Origin: Actinomadura luteofluorescens
GTDB lineage: Bacteria > Actinomycetota > Actinomycetes > Streptosporangiales > Streptosporangiaceae
NCBI RefSeq assembly: GCF_013409365.1
Contig: NZ_JACCBA010000001.1
Coordinates: forward strand, 3,844,001-3,908,000
DNA length: 64,000 bases
Direction: 5' to 3'
Shown here: positions 1 to 8,895 of the stretch, in pieces
How the letters are laid out: every line of letters begins with the position of its first letter
How positions within the stretch are numbered: position 1 is the stretch's first letter
Position numbers and translations under genes: made by a program
Notes under the pieces: generated by a model
The model's input: only the letters and a program-made list of their open reading frames with translations
What the model was told of the DNA's origin: nothing
The model's database searches: none

Positions 1-6
1 CCGGGG

Positions 7-1602
7 TCACCGGGCCGTCGTCGCCCAGAACCCGCAGTCGTGCTCCGCGGCGGCGTCGACGGTCCGGATCGCGCCCGGCGCGAGGCTCAGCGGCGCGGTG
101 CCGGGCCGCCAGCGCGGCGCGCCCCGGTGGTTCGGGTCGCCGGTGCGGGCGAAGGCGCTCCAGTAGCCGACCATGGTCCGGGCCAGTCCCTTGCGCTCGC
201 GGTTCACCAGCAGGTCCCTGCCGCCCAGGTCGAAGAGGTAGGGCAGGTCGGTGGCGTGGGCGGCGCCCTGCGGGACGTCGGGGACGTGCAGGCCGTTGAC
301 GTTGGGCGCGTCCTCGTCGGCGAACTCGTAGGAGTACACGGTCGTGCGCGCGGCGAGGTCGCGGGCTCCGGCCAGGGTCGAGCAGGCCCAGGACGCGTCG
401 GTCAGGACCGTCGCCCAGGCCAGCCCGGCGGACGGGAACCGCGACAGCGGGTACCGGGCGGCGACCCTGCCCGCGTGGCGTCCGAACGCCTCCTTCAGCA
501 GCCGCGGGTAGGTCCTGGCCGTGATCAGCTCCGGGTCGTACTGGATCGCGCCGGCGACGAAGGAGCGGGCCTCGTCGCGGGTGCCGCCGATGAGCACCGG
601 AACGTGGGCGAACGCGCCCGCGCGCAGCGCCACCGCGGGGTCCCGCGGCAGCAGCCGGGTCCCGTAGGCGAGGTGGTCGGCGAAGGACGGCGAGTGCGGG
701 AGGAGTTCGGCGGTGGTCTTGCCGCGCAGGCAGGCCAGGGCGCCCGCGCCGGTGCAGTCCAGTTCCTCGGCGGCGGCGAGGCCGTCGTCCTGCCCCTGGG
801 CGACGGGGACGTAGGGCCGGTCGGCGGGCGCCCCGGGGAACAGGCCGCCGGCGGGCCAGCGCAGCCCGCACGAGCCCGAGGAGATGACCGCCTTGTCGAA
901 GAGTCCCCTGGCCGCGGGCGAGGTGAGCAGCGCGCAGGTCGACATCGCTCCCGCCGACTGGCCGAAGACGGTGACGTTCCGCGGGTCCCCGCCGAACGCC
1001 GAGGCGTTGCGCCGCGCCCACCGCAGCGCCGCGATCTGGTCGGCGAACCCGAAGTCGCCCGACCCGGCCAGCCCGGGAAGTCCGAGGTAGCCGAACATCC
1101 CGAGCCGGTAGTTCACCGTGACGACCACGGCCTTGCCCTCGGTCGCCAGCCGGACGGCGTCGTAGTCCTTCCCGCTCCCCTGGGTGAAGCCGCCGCCGTG
1201 CAACCACACCATCACCGGCAGGGAACCGTGGTGTTCGCGCGGGGCCGTGACGTTGACATAGAGGCAGTCCTCACTGGACGGGTTCTTGGGCCCCGGCGAG
1301 CCCTGCGCGCAGTCCTTCCCCGGCTTTCCCACGTCCTTCACACCGCTCCAAGGACGCGGCTCGCGCGGCAACGTCCAGCGCAGGGCACCGGTCGGCGGCT
1401 GGGCGTAGGGGATGCCGAGAAACTGCCGAGCCTCCCCCTTCGCGATGCCCCGCACGCTTCCGGCGTCCACGCGCACGGTCAGCGGCGCGGGCTCGTGCGG
1501 CGAACGGCACGCCATCAGCGCCCCCGTGGCCGAGACCGCCGCGAGCGCGGTGCACACGCCCCTGAGCACAGGGGGCACGCTTCGGAAACCCGCCATCATC
1601 AT
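7..1602 (-). CDS. secreted (lipoprotein-like) type-B carboxylesterase
   Basis: Alpha/beta hydrolase of the carboxylesterase type B family, expected to hydrolyse carboxyl esters outside the membrane. From ATG 1602 it is 531 residues, normal for the family. The N-terminus has a hydrophobic stretch ending LMAC, a plausible lipobox with Cys near residue 32. The nucleophile elbow GQSAGAMS is present, preceded by the oxyanion segment HGGGF, and a late histidine sits in GAAHATDLPY. The reading frame is open 21 codons further upstream, but the MMM start gives a better signal peptide. It is a single gene with the 1803-base side occupied by a two-component system on the same strand. Substrate is not predictable. 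Confidence 0.88.
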   Translation of the reverse strand: MMMAGFRSVPPVLRGVCTALAAVSATGALMACRSPHEPAPLTVRVDAGSVRGIAKGEARQFLGIPYAQPPTGALRWTLPREPRPWSGVKDVGKPGKDCAQGSPGPKNPSSEDCLYVNVTAPREHHGSLPVMVWLHGGGFTQGSGKDYDAVRLATEGKAVVVTVNYRLGMFGYLGLPGLAGSGDFGFADQIAALRWARRNASAFGGDPRNVTVFGQSAGAMSTCALLTSPAARGLFDKAVISSGSCGLRWPAGGLFPGAPADRPYVPVAQGQDDGLAAAEELDCTGAGALACLRGKTTAELLPHSPSFADHLAYGTRLLPRDPAVALRAGAFAHVPVLIGGTRDEARSFVAGAIQYDPELITARTYPRLLKEAFGRHAGRVAARYPLSRFPSAGLAWATVLTDASWACSTLAGARDLAARTTVYSYEFADEDAPNVNGLHVPDVPQGAAHATDLPYLFDLGGRDLLVNRERKGLARTMVGYWSAFARTGDPNHRGAPRWRPGTAPLSLAPGAIRTVDAAAEHDCGFWATTAR

Positions 1603-1804
1603 GACCGCCCGTCTGATCACGTCCGCCTTCCGGCGGCACCGGTTCGAGAACAAGGACGGGATCACCCGCCGATTCGACGCTAGGGACCGCGGCGTCCCGA
1701 AGCCTCAGCCTGACGTTCGGTCTTCGACCCGCGACTACAGACGGAGCAGCAGGCCCGTCCCCGCCCACGGACGTAGGTGCCGCCCCCGGCGAGCGGGGCG
1801 TGCG

Positions 1805-2407
1805 TCAGATCCAGCCTTGCTGCCAGGCCCGGTGGGCGGCGGCGTGGCGGGTGGGGGCCTGGAGTTTCGCCATGGCGGTGGAGAGGTAGTTGCGGACGGT
1901 GCCGGGGGCCAGGTGGACCTCGGCGGCGATCTCGTTGACCGAGGCCCCGGTGCGGGCGGCGCGCAGGACCTCCAGTTCGCGGTCGGTGAGGGGGCAGTCG
2001 TCCTCGGTCAGCGCGGCCGCGGCGATGTCGGGGTCGACGTAGCGGCGGCCGGCGGCGACATCGCGGATGATCTCGGCGAGCCGGGACGCCGAGGTCGTCT
2101 TCGGGACGAAGCCGCGGACCCCGGCGGCCAGGGCGCGGCGCAGGACGGCTGGACGGGCGTGCCGGGTGACCAGGACGATCTGGGTCGGCAGTTCGGCCCT
2201 GATCTCCTCCGCGGCGCGCAGGCCGTCGGCGGGCGGCATCTCCAGGTCCAGGACCGCGATGTCCGGAGCGTGCTCGCGGGCCAGGCGGACGGCGTCGGTG
2301 GAGGTGGCCGCCTCGGCGACCACCGCGAGGTCGTCTTCGAGCGCGAGGAGGGAGGCGAGGGCGCTGCGGAGGAGGTCCTCGTCGTCGGCGATCAGGAGCC
2401 GGATCAT
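1805..2407 (-). CDS. LuxR/NarL-family response regulator
   Basis: 200-residue response regulator. The N-terminal receiver domain has the acidic pair DD near residue 8, phospho-acceptor Asp in VLDLEMPPADG and conserved Lys in FVPKTTSA. The C-terminal LuxR helix-turn-helix starts at LTDRELEVLRA and runs through GTVRNYLSTAMAKL. Its ATG overlaps the stop codon of the upstream sensor kinase gene (ATGA), so the two are translationally coupled and form a DesK/DesR-like pair. The likely target is the divergent membrane protein gene at 3725, judged from position only. Confidence 0.93.
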   Translation of the reverse strand: MIRLLIADDEDLLRSALASLLALEDDLAVVAEAATSTDAVRLAREHAPDIAVLDLEMPPADGLRAAEEIRAELPTQIVLVTRHARPAVLRRALAAGVRGFVPKTTSASRLAEIIRDVAAGRRYVDPDIAAAALTEDDCPLTDRELEVLRAARTGASVNEIAAEVHLAPGTVRNYLSTAMAKLQAPTRHAAAHRAWQQGWI

Positions 2408-3570
2408 CGGGCCTCGCCGGTCGCGGCGGGCAGGGACGCCACGAGCTCGAAGCGTTCGCCGTCGCGGGTCCAGGTGAGGTCGCCGCCCGCGGTCCGCAGC
2501 CGGCCGGCGAGGGTCTGCAGGCCGGTGCCGGGGGCGGCGCCGGGCTCGGACGCGCCGTCGTTGCCCACCCGGAGGCGGGCGACGCCGCCGGTGACGCGGT
2601 AGTCGACGGACGCGCTGCGCGCCCGGCTGTGGCGGAGCAGGTTGGTGGTCGCCTCCCTCATCACCAGGCCCAGAAGGTGCCGGGCGGTGTCGCCGACGGC
2701 GGCGGGCTCCGCGGTCGTGCCGGCGTCGATGCCCGCGGCGGCGAGGATCCGGGTGGCGTTGGCGATCTCGTCGTCCAGGCTGGTGCGGCGGTATCCGAGG
2801 ACCACCGCGCGGGTGTCGCGGAGGGCGTCCGCGGCCAGTTCCCGGACGTCCCGCATCTCGGCGGCGGCGCGCCGCGGGTCGGTCTCGGCGATCCGGGCGG
2901 CCAGCTCGCTCTTCAGGGCGATGACCTGGAGGTGGTGGCCCTGGATGTCGTGCAGGTCGGCGGCGAACCGGAGGCGCTCGTCCTTGACGGCGAGTTCGGC
3001 GGACAGGCGGCGCGCCTCGTCCAGCCGTCCCGCGATGTCCCAGGCCCACAGGGGGCCGAGTACCGCCCAGATGACGAACGCGGTGATCCCGGGCGGGAAC
3101 AGCGCGGCGTACGGCAGGTCGCCGTCCCCGCTCAGGAGGCTGACGAGCATGCCGGGCAGCGCCGCGGCGGGGACCGCGACGGCGATCAGCCGGCGCCGGT
3201 TCCGGCGGTCCAGATAGGTCGCGGCGACCGCCGTCATGATCGCGGGTGCGATCGGCCACAGCCCGTAGTCGCGCGCGGCGAGGGGGCAGGCGGCGAGCAC
3301 GAGCGCGGCCAGCGCTCCGGCGGCCGGCCAGCCCGCGGGCGGGCGGGGCCGCGCGCCGGCCGACAACCGCGCGTTCAGCAGCGCCACGACCGCCGCCACC
3401 TGCACCGGCAGCGCGGCGGCGCTGAGGACGCGCGGCTGGATCGGCACGTCGCCGTCCAGGATCCACTGGCCGGTGAAGAGGATCAGGACGCCCACGTTGG
3501 TGCCCGGCACCGCCCACCAGGTGTAGCGGCGGAACCCCGCCAGCCCCGTCTCGTCGGCCCCTGTGCGCAC
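2404..3570 (-). CDS. DesK-type sensor histidine kinase
   Basis: 388-residue membrane histidine kinase. The first half has about five or six hydrophobic segments and no obvious extracytoplasmic domain, suggesting sensing within the membrane. The HisKA_3 dimerisation segment carries the phospho-accepting His in ADLHDIQGHHLQ. The HATPase part follows with an N box (TNLLRHSRA) and a glycine box (GTGLQTLAGR). This is the NarL/DesK class that partners LuxR-type regulators, as found immediately downstream with a 4-base overlap. It is divergent from 3725..4300. Confidence 0.92.
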   Translation of the reverse strand: MRTGADETGLAGFRRYTWWAVPGTNVGVLILFTGQWILDGDVPIQPRVLSAAALPVQVAAVVALLNARLSAGARPRPPAGWPAAGALAALVLAACPLAARDYGLWPIAPAIMTAVAATYLDRRNRRRLIAVAVPAAALPGMLVSLLSGDGDLPYAALFPPGITAFVIWAVLGPLWAWDIAGRLDEARRLSAELAVKDERLRFAADLHDIQGHHLQVIALKSELAARIAETDPRRAAAEMRDVRELAADALRDTRAVVLGYRRTSLDDEIANATRILAAAGIDAGTTAEPAAVGDTARHLLGLVMREATTNLLRHSRARSASVDYRVTGGVARLRVGNDGASEPGAAPGTGLQTLAGRLRTAGGDLTWTRDGERFELVASLPAATGEAR

Positions 3571-3607
3571 ACCGTCATTGTTCCAGCGGACGGGCCTCCC
3601 GGGCGGG

Positions 3608-3642
3608 TGTCATCTGTCCTGTATCCGCATGACAGATGTCAT
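3608..3642. promoter_or_regulatory. inverted repeat in divergent promoter region
   Basis: Two near-perfect inverted copies, TGTCATCTGTC at 3608-3618 and GACAGATGTCA at 3631-3641 (one mismatch). The right half is itself part of the palindrome ATGACA-GA-TGTCAT at 3629-3642. It lies between the sensor kinase start (3570) and the membrane protein start (3725), where an operator for the adjacent response regulator or another dimeric regulator would be expected. The function is inferred. Confidence 0.5.
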
Positions 3643-3724
3643 TCGCGCACGTGCTTGTCCGTCACTACCGGGGACCTTCGCGCCGCCCGAGGGTGAAAGG
3701 CGTCGCCAACCAGAGGAGGAACCC

Positions 3725-4300
3725 GTGCAAGGACAGGAGACCACGCATCGTGGCCGGGGGCACGCGCTGGCTCGGCGCTGGCCGACGGCGGTGGCCCTCG
3801 CCGCCGCGGCGCTCATCTTCGTCGGCGGGCTCGGGGACCTGGACGAGGCGGTGTCCGGGTTCGGCGAGCTGATACTCCTGCTGGCCCTGGAATACCTGAT
3901 CCTCGATCGGATCGGCCGGCGCGGCGCGTCCTGGCCCGTCATCGGGGCCATGGTCGCGGCCATGGTCGTGATCGGCGCGCTGGACGCGGTCCCGATGTCC
4001 GCCGTCATCGTGGCCGCCGCTCTGGTCCTGCTGGTCTGGGGGGCCGTCGCCGGGGCGCCGAACGGGCGGGCCGTCTTCGGCGTCCAGGCGGCGGGGATGC
4101 TCGGGTTCGGCGCGATCGCGTTCGCGGGCCTCGCGGTGGACCCCGATCTCGGCCGCTACCTGGTGGCGGCCGGCTGGTTCCTCCACGGGGTGTGGGACGC
4201 CGTCCACCTGAAGCTCGGCAAGGTGGTGTCCCGCTCCTACGCCGAAGCCTGCGGCGTGGTCGACGTGGCGGTCGCCGCCATGCTCGTCTTCCTGGTCTGA
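3725..4300 (+). CDS. multi-pass membrane protein of unknown function
   Basis: 191-residue protein beginning at GTG, chosen because AGAGGAGGA lies just upstream; the frame is open from 3563 but that extension has no signal for translation. About six hydrophobic helices, starting with LAAAALIFVGGLGDL, and a conserved-looking segment GWFLHGVWDAVHLKLGK containing several His residues between helices. I do not recognise a family. It is divergent from the DesK-type two-component pair and may be its regulated target. Confidence 0.75.
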   Translation: MQGQETTHRGRGHALARRWPTAVALAAAALIFVGGLGDLDEAVSGFGELILLLALEYLILDRIGRRGASWPVIGAMVAAMVVIGALDAVPMSAVIVAAALVLLVWGAVAGAPNGRAVFGVQAAGMLGFGAIAFAGLAVDPDLGRYLVAAGWFLHGVWDAVHLKLGKVVSRSYAEACGVVDVAVAAMLVFLV

Positions 4301-4329
4301 CCACTGCCTCGACCATGGCGGCGGCCCGC

Positions 4330-4653
4330 TCACTCGTCGTCGGACTCCGCGGGGGCCAGGTCGGTGGAGGTGCCGGTCAGGGAGCCGTTCGAGGAGCCCG
4401 GGGACATCCCGCTGGACGCGCCGCTCACCTCGTTGATGATGTCGCTGCCGGGGCTGCCGTCGCCCTTGGCGATGTTGAGGGAGCGGTCGATCTCCAGCCA
4501 GCTGTCGTTTCCGGCGTCGTCGCCGCTGTTGTAGGTGTTCAGGGCGTTCACGCCGATGTTCGGAGGGTTAGCCGCGGAGGCCGAGGCGGCGTGCGCGCCG
4601 GTGGCGGTGAAGGCGGCGACGGCCAGGAGAAAGGTGATGAGAAGGCGGTGCAT
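4330..4653 (-). CDS. small secreted protein
   Basis: 107 residues with a clear Sec signal peptide (LLITFLLAVAAFTATGAHA, cleavage after AHA). The mature part is small, acidic and rich in Gly, Ser, Asn and Asp, ending ESDDE; no Cys and no recognised domain. It starts 10 bases after the stop of the transporter gene 4664..5656 on the same strand, with AAAGGA as ribosome site inside the preceding gene, so it is probably the last gene of that operon. Function unknown. Confidence 0.65.
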   Translation of the reverse strand: MHRLLITFLLAVAAFTATGAHAASASAANPPNIGVNALNTYNSGDDAGNDSWLEIDRSLNIAKGDGSPGSDIINEVSGASSGMSPGSSNGSLTGTSTDLAPAESDDE

Positions 4654-4663
4654 GACGTCCTTT

Positions 4664-5656
4664 TCAGGCGGTGACGGTGCTGGGCTCGGGGGACGCGAAG
4701 CGCTGGGCGAGCCAGGAGCACACCACTAGTTGGAGTTGGTGGTAGAGCATCAGGGGGAGGACGACCGTGCTGACGCGGGCGTCCTCGAACAGGACCGCCG
4801 CCATGGGCAGGCCGCTCGCCAGACTCTTCTGGGAGCCGCAGAACAGGATCGCGACGTGGTCGGGCCGGGAGAAGCCGCCGAGGCGCGAGACGAGTCCCGT
4901 GGCCGCGAGCGCGAGGGCGAGCAACGCCGCGACGACGACTGTCAGAGTGCCGAGCTCCGCCGGCGCGAGGTCGTTCCAGACGCCGTTGACGACGCCCTTG
5001 CTGAAGGCCGTGTAGACCACGAGCAGGATCACCGCGCGGTCGTAGCGCGACAGCGCCCGCCGGCGGGCCCGGACCTGGTCGCCGATCCAGCGCTGGGCGG
5101 CCTGGCCGAGCAGGAAGGGCAGCAGGAGCCGGACCGCGATGTCGCGGACGGAGCCGAGCGAGAACCCGCCGTCCCCCGCCGAGATGAGCGCGGCGGCCAG
5201 CAGCGGGGTGAGGACGACGCCGAGCAGGTTGGACAGCGAGGCGCTGCAGATCGCGCCCGCCTCGTTGCCCCGTCCGATGGAGGTGAGCGTGATCGACGTC
5301 TGCACGGTGGACGGCAGGACGCAGAGGAACACCACCCCCGCGTACAGGGGCTCACTGAGCGGTGCCGGGGTCAGCGGCGCGCAGGCGAGCCCCAGTACGG
5401 GGAAGACGAGGAACGTGACGGACGAGATCGCCGCGTGCAGGCGCCAGTGCCGGAGCCCGTCCAGCGCCTCCACGGTGCGCAGCCGCGCACCGTAGAGGAA
5501 GAACAGCAAGGTGATCGCGACCGTGCCCGCGCGGTCCAGGCCCGCGGCGAGGGAGCCGCCGGCCGGGAACACCGCGGCGATTCCCACGGAACAGAGAATC
5601 GCCGCGATGTAGGGGTCGATGTGCAGCCGCGCCAGCGTCGCGGAGATGGTGCGCAT
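4664..5656 (-). CDS. bile acid:sodium symporter-like (SBF-like) transporter
   Basis: 330-residue membrane protein with about ten hydrophobic segments. It matches the SBF-like (YfeH/PF13593) branch of the bile acid/sodium symporter superfamily, including LLFFLYGARLR in the third helix, the PSTVQTSITLTSIGRGN crossover segment and FCGSQKSLASGLPMA near the C-terminus. These transport organic anions; the substrate here is unknown. It lies 49 bases downstream of the PEP mutase/isocitrate lyase superfamily gene, so the transporter may import or export that enzyme's organic acid substrate or product. Confidence 0.88.
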   Translation of the reverse strand: MRTISATLARLHIDPYIAAILCSVGIAAVFPAGGSLAAGLDRAGTVAITLLFFLYGARLRTVEALDGLRHWRLHAAISSVTFLVFPVLGLACAPLTPAPLSEPLYAGVVFLCVLPSTVQTSITLTSIGRGNEAGAICSASLSNLLGVVLTPLLAAALISAGDGGFSLGSVRDIAVRLLLPFLLGQAAQRWIGDQVRARRRALSRYDRAVILLVVYTAFSKGVVNGVWNDLAPAELGTLTVVVAALLALALAATGLVSRLGGFSRPDHVAILFCGSQKSLASGLPMAAVLFEDARVSTVVLPLMLYHQLQLVVCSWLAQRFASPEPSTVTA

Positions 5657-5705
5657 TGGCCCTCTGCCTCTCGTGACGTGCCGCCATCGGCCGCCCGGAC
5701 GCGGG

Positions 5706-6572
5706 TCAGGCGAGGAGGCCCGCCAGTTCCGGCCTGGGGTGGTTGCGGCTGATGTTGCGTTCCAGCAGGGCCAGCGACTCCCGGACCCCGACGCTCCCCG
5801 CGGTGTGCTCGGGCAGGCGGCCGTCGTCGCGCTTGAGCCGGACGATCGCCTCCTCCATGGCGCTCTGAGCGGCGAACAGGCACGGGGTGCTGTAGATCGC
5901 GACGTTCACGCCGAGCTCGGTCAGCTCCGGCAGCGAGATGCGCGGCGACTTCCCGCCCGCGATCTGGTTGAACAGCAGCGGCTTGTCGCCGATCACCGTC
6001 CGGACCCGGCGGATCTGCTCGACGCTCCGGACGCCGTCGACCAGGACGACGTCGGCGTCGGTCCGCGCCAGCGCCTCGGCGCGGGCCAGGACCTCGTCCT
6101 CCTCGCCGGCGTCGGTGCGGGCGACCACGACGAGGTCGCGCCGGGTCCGCAGCACCATGTCGAGCTTGTCGAGGTACTCCGGCAGCGGCAGGATCCGCTT
6201 GCCGTCCACGTGCCCGCAGCGCCGCGGCCGCTGCTGGTCCTCAAGGATCACGCCGGACGCGCCGATCAGCTCCAGCTGCTCGATCACGTGGCAGGCGACC
6301 TCGGGGTCGACATAGCCGTCATCGATGTCCACGAGCAGGTGCCGCCCGGGAAAGGCGAGCCGCAGCCGCTGCACGAAGGCGACGATGTCGGGCCAGGCGA
6401 TGAAGCCGATATCGGGAAGGCCGTAGTGCGACGCGGCGAAGCCGAAGCCGGACACGAAGAGTCCGTTGTAGTGCTGCGCGGCGACGGAGGCGGAGAACAT
6501 GTCGAAGACCCCGATCAGCGGGGTCGTCCCTTCCGACATGATCTCTCGTCGTAGCTCTTCTCCGTAGTTCAC
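5706..6572 (-). CDS. PEP mutase / isocitrate lyase superfamily enzyme
   Basis: 288-residue TIM-barrel enzyme. The family hallmarks are visible: FDMFSAS near the N-terminus, the metal-binding acidic segment VDIDDGY, the ILEDQ strand, and RRCGH in place of the KRCGH active-site motif of methylisocitrate/isocitrate lyases. C-C or P-C bond chemistry on a small dicarboxylate is expected (lyase, hydrolase or PEP mutase); the exact reaction cannot be assigned. First gene of a probable operon with the SBF-like transporter. A palindrome lies 55 bases upstream of the start. Confidence 0.85.
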   Translation of the reverse strand: MNYGEELRREIMSEGTTPLIGVFDMFSASVAAQHYNGLFVSGFGFAASHYGLPDIGFIAWPDIVAFVQRLRLAFPGRHLLVDIDDGYVDPEVACHVIEQLELIGASGVILEDQQRPRRCGHVDGKRILPLPEYLDKLDMVLRTRRDLVVVARTDAGEEDEVLARAEALARTDADVVLVDGVRSVEQIRRVRTVIGDKPLLFNQIAGGKSPRISLPELTELGVNVAIYSTPCLFAAQSAMEEAIVRLKRDDGRLPEHTAGSVGVRESLALLERNISRNHPRPELAGLLA

Positions 6573-6626
6573 CTTGCTCCCCTTTCGTCATCATGGGCGC
6601 GGGCGACTTGTCCGACTAAGACGGAA

Positions 6627-6643
6627 CACCACAGTTTGTGGTG
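6627..6643. promoter_or_regulatory. palindromic operator candidate upstream of the PEP mutase-like gene
   Basis: CACCACA-GTT-TGTGGTG is a perfect 7-base inverted repeat with a 3-base centre, about 55 bases upstream of the start at 6572, in the least G/C-rich part of the intergenic region. Its size and position fit a dimeric repressor site. No adjacent regulator gene is present, so the protein is unknown. Confidence 0.45.
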
Positions 6644-7355
6644 AGCACACGGCAGTCGGTATTCCGTGTCGTGAATAGTTACCCATGCGAAAAGCAAATC
6701 GCGGGTAAAGGAAACGGAGGGAGGGGGCAAAAAGGCGAAGCAATCGGCCCGATTTGTTGGGCGATGCGGGGAGTTGTTCTTTTACTCGTCGCGACCGTTC
6801 ACGGAAGGGCGCTTGACCGTGCCGAGGCGCCCGGGGGCCGCCCGCCCCCTCCGACGGGCGGACGCGCACGGCGAACGCCGGGTGAACGCGCTGGAACCGC
6901 CGGGTTTCTACGCCCCTCGAAATACACATTGAACATCTAGTGCTTTTCACCTGCTAGAAAGGGCTCGTTTTCCTCAACTACTCTCCCGTAGCTGTGGTCC
7001 CCGCGAGAAGACCGGAACGCCGCCGCATGCGCAGGAGCATGCGGGTCCGGCTCATGCCGGTCGCCGTCATCTTTCTCGCGAACGCCTTTCCTCGCAAGCC
7101 TGGCAAGAAATGCCATGGCGAGCGCGGCCCGCCCGCGGCGGGGCCGACGATGGGCAGCTCCCAGAACCACCCGGCTCATCGGTGTCGTGCCCGACCATTC
7201 GCAAGTCCAGGCCGCGAGAAGACGACGGCCGCACCGGAGGGCCCGGGACGGGCCTTCGCACCCCGAGCGAACCCGCCGTTCCGGGTCGCGCCCCCCGCTC
7301 TGGTCACGAGCGCGACGGCCCCGGCGGCATGAATCCCCCCGATTGGAGACCCGTC
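6644..7355. other. long intergenic region without a convincing gene
   Basis: Stretch between two divergent transcription units. The part near 6640-6730 and 6900-6990 is noticeably richer in A/T than its surroundings and probably holds promoters for both directions. Short open frames exist on both strands but none has a good ribosome site plus actinomycete codon bias, and none resembles a known family. Confidence 0.5.
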
Positions 7356-8078
7356 ATGCGCAGACTGATGCAGGCGACCCTGGTCGCGTGCGCCCTCGCG
7401 CTCGCGATGTGCGGTGTGACGTCCGCGAACGCCGCCGAGCCCGCCGGTGAGGGCGGTGTGCCGATCATCGGCGGCCACAACGCCACCGAGACGTACTCCT
7501 GGATGGTGTCCCTGAGCAACGGCTGCGGCGGCAGCCTGGTCGCGTCCCAGTGGATCGTCACGGCGAACCACTGCGGGGCGGCGTCGCAGGCCCGGATCGG
7601 CTCGACCTCCAAGAACTCCGGAGGCGAGGTCCGCCAGATCGACCGGCGCACCACCCGGTCCGGTACCGACCTCACGCTGATGCACCTGTCCACCCCCGCC
7701 CAGTCGGCTCCGGTGAGGATGGCGCAGTCCAACCCCGCCGCGGGCACCCCCGTGCGGCTGCTCGGCTTCGGCTGCATGAGCTGGCCGAGCTGCAGGACCG
7801 CCACCGTCCTCCAGGAGATCGACCTGACGATCCTGCCCAGCGGCCGGTGCGCGGCCGGCGGCGGCACCGCGAACGACGTGTGCGTCTCGGGCGACCGGAC
7901 GCACTCGGCCTGCCACGGCGACTCCGGCGGCCCGGCCGTCGTCGGCACCCGCGGCGACTGGACGCTCGTCGGCGAGACCCACGGCCCCGGCGACAACATG
8001 GGCGAGTGCGCCACCACCACGCTCTACACCGGCATCGCGCCGTACCTGTCATGGATCAACCAGCAGATCGGCCGCTGA
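7356..8078 (+). CDS. secreted trypsin-like serine protease (S1 family)
   Basis: 240-residue preproprotein starting at ATG 7356 (GGAG upstream). A Sec signal peptide ends near ANAA, followed by a short propeptide and the activation site IIGGHNAT. The catalytic triad is visible: His in TANHCG, Asp in GTDLTLMHL and Ser in CHGDSGGP. It is shorter than bovine trypsin but normal for actinomycete S1A enzymes. It is followed after 32 bases by a snapalysin gene, so a secreted-protease pair appears to be co-transcribed. Confidence 0.93.
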   Translation: MRRLMQATLVACALALAMCGVTSANAAEPAGEGGVPIIGGHNATETYSWMVSLSNGCGGSLVASQWIVTANHCGAASQARIGSTSKNSGGEVRQIDRRTTRSGTDLTLMHLSTPAQSAPVRMAQSNPAAGTPVRLLGFGCMSWPSCRTATVLQEIDLTILPSGRCAAGGGTANDVCVSGDRTHSACHGDSGGPAVVGTRGDWTLVGETHGPGDNMGECATTTLYTGIAPYLSWINQQIGR

Positions 8079-8110
8079 CCCCCGCACCCCCACCCCCGTA
8101 GGAGTTCCCC

Positions 8111-8668
8111 ATGTCCCTCCGCAAGATGATGGTCGCGCTGGCCGTCACGCTCGGGCTGTCCTTCCTGGTGCCCGCGCTGGCCGTCGAGCCGGCTTCGGCC
8201 GCGGCCCCGGTCGCGGTCCGCACGATCTACTACGACGCCGGTTCCGCGCAGGAGTTCAGGTCGGCCGTCGACCAGGGCGCCGCCGCCTGGAACGCGGCCG
8301 TGCCGGCGATCCAGCTCAAGGCCGCGACGGGCTCGCAGGCCACCATCAAGGTCTACGCCGACAACGGCTGGCCCCGCACCTACATGAACGGCTTCGGCCG
8401 CGCCACCATCTACATGGGACGTGAGGCGGTCAACGACGGCTTCTACCCGCCGAGGATCGCCGCGCACGAGCTCGGGCACGCCCTCGGCCTGCCCGACAAC
8501 CGCAACGGACGCTGTGACTACCTGATGTCCGGCCACAGCTCGCCGACGTCCTGCCAGAGCACCACCCCGCACTCGACCGAGGCGGCCCAGGTCACCCGCA
8601 ACGCGGGCGGGTTCGCGCCCGCCGCGCTGAGCCGGGAGACCCGGTACGTGGACTGCTTCGTCTTCTGA
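8111..8668 (+). CDS. snpA: snapalysin family zinc metalloprotease (M7)
   Basis: 185-residue secreted neutral protease. The signal peptide ends around ASAAA. The zinc site HELGHALGLPD shows the HExxHxxGxxD pattern characteristic of snapalysin, in which Asp replaces the usual third His or Glu ligand. The YLMSG Met-turn and four C-terminal Cys for disulfides follow. Ribosome site AGGAG just before ATG 8111. It lies directly behind the trypsin-like protease and ahead of a strong hairpin. No adjacent LysR regulator, unlike some Streptomyces snp loci. Confidence 0.93.
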   Translation: MSLRKMMVALAVTLGLSFLVPALAVEPASAAAPVAVRTIYYDAGSAQEFRSAVDQGAAAWNAAVPAIQLKAATGSQATIKVYADNGWPRTYMNGFGRATIYMGREAVNDGFYPPRIAAHELGHALGLPDNRNGRCDYLMSGHSSPTSCQSTTPHSTEAAQVTRNAGGFAPAALSRETRYVDCFVF

Positions 8669-8694
8669 CCGTCCGGCTCTCTACCGACCGCATC

Positions 8695-8731
8695 GCACCG
8701 CGGGCACACCGGCGACACGTGCCCGCGGTGC
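8695..8731. terminator. hairpin after the snapalysin gene
   Basis: Perfect 13-base inverted repeat, GCACCGCGGGCAC at 8695-8707 and its complement at 8719-8731, with an 11-base loop, 27 bases after the protease stop. No T tract, as is usual for actinomycete terminators. Confidence 0.75.
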
Positions 8732-8895
8732 AGCGCGTCCGGCCCCTCCCCGGGCTTCGCGGGCCACGCGGGCCCTCCCCTGGTGGCGCGCGGCCCCAGC
8801 GGGTAGGGAGGAAGCAAAAGGGGGGTTCAGCCCTGGCCGAATCTCGGGACGGCCTCCGGCCGTCAGGGCGGCGAGTCGATGCGAGGTGGGTGGCG

